From NCBI GenBank assembly GCA_030522415.1, contig CM060104.1:15411729-15475728 (forward strand): a DNA stretch of 64,000 nt, given 5' to 3'. The stretch is from Channallabes apus (Eukaryota; Chordata; Actinopteri; Siluriformes; Clariidae). Below the pieces are notes generated by a model. That model searched no databases and had not been told where the DNA came from. It was given only the letters and a program-made list of their open reading frames with translations. The position numbers and the translations under genes are program-made. Shown one piece after another: positions 58,350-64,000 of this stretch; the first letter of the stretch is position 1; every line of letters starts with the position of its first letter.

Positions 58350-59031
58350 TTAGAACTGTCCAATACATTCTACAAATCTGAAAAAATATGATCAACTTGT
58401 GGTGAAAAGCTGGTCAAAAAAATCACAAATGACCATGATCAAAGCTAAATGACTGGTGAAGTTGCATTTTTTATTTTTAAAGAAACTACAGCAGAAATCA
58501 TAGCTATATTTATTAGTGAAAATACAGTAAGAGAACACCCCAGATTGGCACTAAACAACTGTGTGGCCATAAGAAAACCACTAGTTAACCACTATCTGGT
58601 TTGGAGCAGCCACATAACAGGACAGGAACAGACTGCAGAAAACAGTAAAAAAAATAAAAAATAAAAAATAAATAAATAAATAAAAACTGCAGAAAAAAAT
58701 CATTGGAGGTCCCCTGCCCCCTCTCCATGACTTGTACTGTATAAGAACCAGGAAACAGGCAGGAAAATATCTACAGATCCATCACACCCAGGACAAAACC
58801 ACTTTCACCTCCTCTCTTTTGATAGGCGCTACTGAACTATGCACAACAAAACTGTCAGGCACAGGAAGTTTCTCTCCGCAAGCATTCACTCTTATAAACA
58901 GTTAAACCAGTCTTAAAACCATTGTTATTTGCACAAATTGATATCCAGTATCCACCATGCCTCCAACAAACTCCCTACATGCACATTACATGACTACTAC
59001 TTGCTATTTTTGACTACCTATTATAGTACTG
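58350..59031. other. No feature recognised
   Basis: AT-rich DNA with an A-rich/ATAA tract at 58646-58684 and no coding motif. Confidence 0.5.
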
Positions 59032-60050
59032 CACTGAAAAAAATAATCCTTTGAATTTACTTGATTTTAATGTGTACATCGGTCCCTCATCATCAAAATG
59101 TGGCTAAATTACACAATTATTGCCTGCTAAACCAAAGTATTTCATTCATGTTAAACTTGTGTGAAAGAATCATGTTGACTTAACATAATCTTTATCATTT
59201 ACTGTAATTAGCAATTGATTGTGCAATTGTAATGTAATTGAATTATGTCTATGATACTCCATTATCATTGAAAAGTCTAACAATTTCTTAGTGCGTACAT
59301 TATTCAAATGTTTAATGTAATTTTAATTTAAAAAAATGAATCAGTCAAATTAATTTTATTAGGTTTATTAAATATTAACTTATTTACTACAGCTGCATCC
59401 AACATAATTTAAAACTGTTAACATAAATGAATAGAGTTGGTACAACTCAAGTAAATTTTAATTTCAAGCCCTGGTCAACAGAATTCTGTGAAGGAAGGAA
59501 GCAAATGGGATAGAACAGAGATTTTTATTTTATATTTAATAAAAACCCTGTTTTACACCAGCAGAAACTTAAAAATGAAGTCTCAATTTGAAAAGATGTA
59601 CAAAACATAAAACTCAAATAAGTATTAATCATAGAAAAAAAGGTAAACAACAGAAACATTTTGTACTTTATAACTGTATATATAAAAGTCATGACTTTTA
59701 AATATGACCGTTAGATATGGTTGGTCAGGAAACTCTTGAAGTCAGCTGCAGACAGGACACTTTTCAGTCACAAACTTCTGTGAAAAAATACAGAGATAGA
59801 TATTCAATTAAAATTCATGATACTTTATAGTAGCAAATGAAAAATATTATTTTTCATAGTGACAAGATCTCTTTGGTTTATCTCAACATGATTGAATCTA
59901 ATACATTTTAAATTGTTAAATTTCATGCAAATACAACATAATTTATTCATGTTCATCTTGGAAACATGAAATTATTATGTACAAAACACATATTACATTT
60001 TAGTACGTTACATTACATGTAACAGGTAGCCAAGTTCCTTTTTTTCAGTG
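59032..60050. mobile_element. MITE with CACTGAAAAAAATAA ends
   Basis: CACTGAAAAAAATAA at the left is mirrored by CCTTTTTTTCAGTG at the right. The interior shares long phrases (AACATAAATGAATAGAGTTG, TGGTCAACAGAATTCTGTG) with the element at 21691. Non-coding. Confidence 0.82.
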
Positions 60051-60169
60051 TGTATATATGATGCACACAAGGCTACTTGCCCTACCTTGCAATCACTTTA
60101 TGTACACTTTACTGCACATACTCAGGATATCCCTCCCCCACCTCCGCCTATATTTAATCTGTAAAGTTA

Positions 60170-60312
60170 CTGAATGTTGTGTAATTGTTCTGTATAGTGT
60201 TTTTGTACAGTGTTTTTATGTACTGTACTTGAGAGCTACAAACAGCCGGAACCAAATTCCATGTGTGTGTCAACATACTGTACTTGCCGAATAAAACCAT
60301 ATTCTGATTCAA
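60170..60312 (+). repeat. 3' end of a LINE- or SINE-type repeat
   Basis: GAGAGCTACAAACAGCCGGA, ACCAAATTCCATGTGTGTG and an AATAAAACCATATTCTGATTC end follow a pattern common at the 3' ends of some teleost non-LTR elements. The 5' part is not recognisable. Confidence 0.45.
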
Positions 60313-60339
60313 TTTGCTTAAAGTTTATAATGCACAGAA

Positions 60340-60785
60340 AGATTAGATTTTGGAGCAGGTTATGCGGTCTGATGACTTCAGATTTACCCTATTCCAGAGC
60401 AATATGTGTATCAGGGTAAGAAGGGAAGTGCATGAAGCAATGTATCCATCATTCATAATACCCACTGCACAAGCCTCTGGAGGCAATATTATGATCTGAG
60501 GTTGTTTCAGTTAAGTTAGGACTAGACTCAGCAATGTTATCTGGTAATAAAATTACATCGAATGTACTGGATGAACAGTACATGTACTGAATGACCAGGG
60601 AATATTCCAGGATGACAATGCCAAAATTCAATGTGTTGTAGTTCTGTGAGCATGAGGAATCATTTTCACACATGAATTGGCCACCTCAGAGTCCTGAACC
60701 TATCCCTAGTGAAAGTGTTTGAGATGTGCTGGAGAAGACTTTATGGAGTCAAGATCTCAACTCATCTGCTATCAACACAAGATCT
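60340..60785 (+). pseudogene. Tc1-like transposase fragment
   Basis: Pieces of the C-terminal half of a DD34E transposase in shifting frames: ASGGNIMI then GCFS where Tc1 has GGxxMVWGCF, FQDDNAKIQ with the second catalytic Asp, GIIFTHELATSES, and VLEKTLWSQDLNSSAINT near the third acidic residue. Stops and frameshifts are frequent. More complete than the relative at 12626. Confidence 0.75.
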
Positions 60786-60799
60786 CAGCCCAAAATAAC

Positions 60800-61600
60800 T
60801 GTATAATGTAAAAACAAAAACCACAGGGAATACAGTACAATCAGTAAAAAAGCTAAGGGCAATTCACTAAATATAAGTGTGTTGTTTGTTTGTTTTGCCA
60901 GGCAGTGTGGTATACAACTATGCATGAGGTGTATATTAAAATACACAGGTGTGAAACACAATGAGGTGTATTTTAAAATACACAGCATCTCCAACCATGT
61001 TTCATTTTTCGTGCATTGTAAATGTATTATTGAATCACATATCAATCATATATCAAGGCTATCAACTCAGATTTACATTTAATATTAATTATTGTCTCTG
61101 AAATAAGTTAGTTCTTCTTATCAATGTTATTACAAAGATAAACCTGGTATAAACAGTGAACCCTTACCATTCAAATTTTTTCACTTGCATAAAAGTAATA
61201 AGACAAGAAAATTTCTTATTTTGACAAGAAAAGAGAAAACACATGAATTTGCCAATGATGTATAAATTTAAGACTGGTTAACTGTTTGGTTTGTATTTAA
61301 TGTTGTGAAACATGCAAAGGAATTTTTTTTAATTTCTTTTAAGGAAACACAGCTACTGTACATCAAACCCCCACCCCCAACCCATCCAACACACAAACAC
61401 CTACACATATTATAACGGCTGTAGCACATTTCTACAGCGCATATATACCTCAGTGCTTTAGGGAGGAAGGGGCCAGCAAAGCCCCTGAGCCGAAGAACAT
61501 CACCAACAAATCATTTAATTCAATCTAGACATATGTGTAAACACACAAATAATTCTACACCAATACACCAACAAGTAGTACATACCCTCCCAACTACCTC
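60800..61600. other. No gene; short direct repeat
   Basis: A TGAGGTGTATWTTAAAATACACAG phrase occurs twice at about 60924 and 60962. Otherwise AT-rich DNA without motifs. Confidence 0.5.
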
Positions 61601-61856
61601 CCTACCAGTGTTGGGTGTAACGCGTTACAAAGTAACGAGTTAGAGTACTTGGATTACTTTTTTGATGTAACAAGTAATCTAACACGTTAGGTCTGCCATT
61701 TAAGGTAACTATTTTATTTTTTGTTTGTATGCGTGTAAAGCAAGTCTCATTAAAGAAGTTAAAGATCCATTTTCTCTCTCTGTGTCAGACTGTATTTGTG
61801 TGCACATACATCATTGGACACCATGCCCCTTTACACACATCCCTCCTCCTCTCGCC

Positions 61857-61858
<2 letters not shown>

Positions 61859-61908
<50 letters not shown>

Positions 61909-62073
61909 CACTCTCTGGAACGGAAATATGCTCTGTCGCAATTCTTTTCGAAAGTAAAGTGCAGGTTAATTTGTTTTATTTTTACTTTACAGTAGTGATT
62001 CCATTACTCTGCGATCACTCGAGTGTCATTAGAGAGATTTCTTGTTTATTTTCCATATAAAAGAGTATTTACA

Positions 62074-62128
<55 letters not shown>
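61859..62128. repeat. (CA)n at 61859-61906 and (GT)n at 62078-62126
   Basis: Two long, oppositely oriented dinucleotide runs about 170 bp apart that could pair as a hairpin. Confidence 0.95.
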
Positions 62129-62130
<2 letters not shown>

Positions 62131-62355
62131 TTCAAAGAAGAGAGGAGGAAGGGTTACTGTGTAAGACGAGATGAGGGAGAGGGGAGGGTCTCATAAACAA
62201 ACACACCCACACACACATACACAGCGCCTGCGCGCATAAACAGAAACACTTAACTGTCGGGATTTATTTAAAAAAAATGTAAAGGTGAAGTGTAAGTTTT
62301 ATTTTTACTTAATATTTTGTATTAATTATTTTTATGTATTATTTTTTTGTGATGT

Positions 62356-63830
62356 TGTCACGTTTGCGTCGGGTGTGTGTGCATGGCATGAATGCAGAGG
62401 CGAGCTGACATTTCAATAAAGTCTTTATTTTACACGAAATACAAACACAAAGGAAATAAGCTCTTTCTGAGCACTAATTAATCGTCCTTATTTTAATAAC
62501 AAAAACCCAACACAAAACTACGAAGGCAACTAAAGCTAGACGCCTGACTGTGCTTCAGTCAGGCTATTTAAACTAAACATAATTATCTTTCCTAACCTGG
62601 AAACTGAAGTTTTAACCTATAACAAAAGACAAACTACCAACAAAAACTCAAAACAAATGGGCGTTTTGCCGCCCTCTAGGGGTTAACCCTTACAGTACCC
62701 CCCCCTCAAAAAATGCTCCTCCGGAGCATCACTGGAGGTCCTGGACTCCCACCCCAATGTTCCCACTCTTTTCCCCCGATCCCGAGGCTCGGTGGCTGCA
62801 GAGCTGGGGACGTGCTCGGCGGCGGAGCCGGAGGGAAGCTCGACGGCTGCGGAAGAGCTGGCACGCTGTCCTCAAAGCCCGGAGGAGGCAGAAGGATTAT
62901 GCTCTCCAGGTCGCACGGTGGCTGAAGAGTTGAAACGAGGCTCGGCGGCTGCTGAAGAGCTGGCACGCTGTCCTCGAAGCCCGGAGGAAGCGGAAGGATT
63001 ATGCTCTCCAGGTCGCACAGCGGCTGAAGAGCGGAGGCGACGTTCTAGTCGCGAGTGGGCAGTGGAGGTGGAGGAAATGCGTCCTCGTCGCCGTTCAGTG
63101 GCGCACAGTCCTCCGCACTGAGCAGAGGCGGCGGGGGTGGAGGAAATGCGTCCGCCACGCTGCCCAGCCACTGGTATTCCGCAGCAGCCGTGCGTAGTCC
63201 TCCATGCTGGGTTCAGGCAGTGGCGGGATGGGGAGCACGTCGTCCAGATCCGAGAGAGGAAGAACTTCCGGGACTACAGCTTGGCTCTCCCGAACCTGGA
63301 CGAGCAGCTGTTGGAGCTGCATTACCTGCTCCCGCAGGTCACAAATGCACTCCTCATTGTGCTCCGCCCACTGCCTGTAGATCCTTCCCGTTTCTCCCTC
63401 ACCCTTATCACGCCAGACCTCCTCGGTCCGCAACTCCTCGGGGCTTGGGATCCTGTCTCCCCTAGCTGCCACACCTCTAAACGGTGTGCGCCGGATGGCG
63501 AGCCTACAGCCTTCCCAGCTTTGCCGCGCCACTCTCTCTCGGTGCTCCACGCTGTCCTCACGCAAGTCCGCCGGCTCGGCGATCATGCAGCCTTCCCAGC
63601 ACTGCCAAACCTCTGTCTCCTCACTGTCCTCCAGCAGTTCCGCCAGCAGTTCCGCCAGCTCGGCCGAGATGGTAACCGCGCCCCCCCCCAAAAAAAATTG
63701 TCTAGGAGGGGGTCCTCCGCCATGCCACTTAAACGGTCTAGCTTTCTGTCACATTTGCGTCAGGTGTGTGTGCGTAAAGTAACTCAAAACAAACGGGCGT
63801 TTTGGCGCCCTCTAGGGGTTAACCCTTACA
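62356..63830 (-). mobile_element. Small non-autonomous LTR retrotransposon, copy 2
   Basis: 3' LTR 62356-62694, internal region, and an internally deleted 5' LTR (63747-63830), with a perfect GATGT duplication (62351-62355, 63831-63835). On the minus strand the LTR starts TGTAAGGGTTAACCCCTAG, the same as copy 1. A polypurine stretch GAGGGGGGGGTAC precedes the 3' LTR. Its internal frame is broken. Confidence 0.9.
62706..63691 (-). pseudogene. Broken ORF of small LTR element, copy 2
   Basis: The 5' piece (63095-63691) matches the start of the 402-codon protein of copy 1: SAELAELLAELLEDSEE, EEHRERVA-type text with two WEGC phrases, IYRQWAEHNEECICDLREQV and QLQQLLVQVRESQAVVPE. It drifts out of frame near 63180. 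The 3' piece (62706-62966) has the Pro-rich part, with two degenerate copies of PCDLESIILLPPPGFEDS, but no 11-residue array. Conservation of the N-terminal half between copies supports real coding function in the ancestor. Confidence 0.8.
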
Positions 63831-63835
63831 GATGT

Positions 63836-64000
63836 GGAATGAATAATTTGAGTTTCCATTATTTCTTATGAAAAAAATTGGTTTAATTCATGAGTGTTTT
63901 GATATATGAGCATGCTTCCTTGATGAATTATGCTCGCAATCCAAGGTACTTTCAGTTATCAGAAAGTAGTGCTAGTGAAAGTAGTAAATTACGTATTACA
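63836..64000. other. Unclassified fish repeat at the window edge
   Basis: TTGATATATGAGCATGCTTC and CTCGCAATCCAAGGTAC recall a repeat phrase frequent in fish DNA. No boundary visible. Confidence 0.3.

Larger units (their letters stand above)
61608..64000. mobile_element. hAT-type element, left end only
   Basis: CAGTGTTGGGTGTAACGCGT followed by repeated TAAC/AGTAACG text is the usual left end of a common teleost hAT group. The complementary right end is not present before the window stops, so the span is open-ended. It contains CA and GT microsatellites and the second small LTR element. Confidence 0.5.

Overview
This window looks like teleost fish nuclear DNA from a repeat-rich, gene-poor interval. 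The families present (RTE-type and L2-type LINEs, Ty3/Gypsy and BEL/Pao LTR retrotransposons, Tc1-like and hAT-like DNA elements, a tRNA-derived SINE) and the AT-rich background with long GT, TA and ATCT microsatellites are typical of teleosts; the species cannot be told. I found no intact host gene, no rRNA, no CRISPR array and no operon-like layout. Nearly every long reading frame belongs to a broken transposable element (TE).

Layout. 1-3242: minus-strand Ty3/Gypsy copy with its right LTR and a fragment of the left one; RNase H is deleted. 3295-5232: 5'-truncated RTE LINE with a 16-bp target-site duplication (TSD). 6017-6385: SINE. 7004-10460: solo LTR split by a DNA element with inverted ends (7182-9612), which itself holds a hAT-like element (7819-9007). 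12626-12910: Tc1 remnant.

13.0-42.5 kb is one nested stack. A Ty3/Gypsy element is split inside its integrase by a BEL/Pao element (14317-40043, TSD CCCCG). BEL/Pao is split in gag by an unclassified ~4.8 kb insert and a MITE (miniature inverted-repeat element), and between gag and pol by an 11.5 kb element with TA duplications (22615-34075). That element holds a small LTR retrotransposon (23521-30433, TSD TAGAG), whose 5' LTR holds a second copy of the TA-flanked element (25387-30321). The BEL 3' LTR also holds a MITE (38463-39983). Most junctions are fixed by TSDs.

42.5-46.2 kb: Tc1 remnant, dispersed repeats and LTR-like pieces. 46306-57533: an 11.2 kb unit bounded by GGGCCC-type inverted ends, containing two hAT-like copies, a TTAA-flanked MITE, and a minus-strand L2 with tandem 5' repeats that is itself split by a plus-strand L2. 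57.8-64 kb: SINE, MITE, Tc1 remnant, the left end of another hAT-like element, and a second copy of the small LTR retrotransposon (62356-63830, TSD GATGT).

How the parts relate. Three signals go beyond a list of dead elements: (i) the small LTR retrotransposon has no pol and encodes one acidic, coiled-coil and proline-rich protein with an 11-residue minisatellite; (ii) the inner TA-flanked element carries a spliced-looking host-type coding fragment; (iii) near-consensus CTCF-type motifs recur close to the ends of several of these elements. Family names come from recognised protein motifs and recalled repeat consensus, not from database searches.
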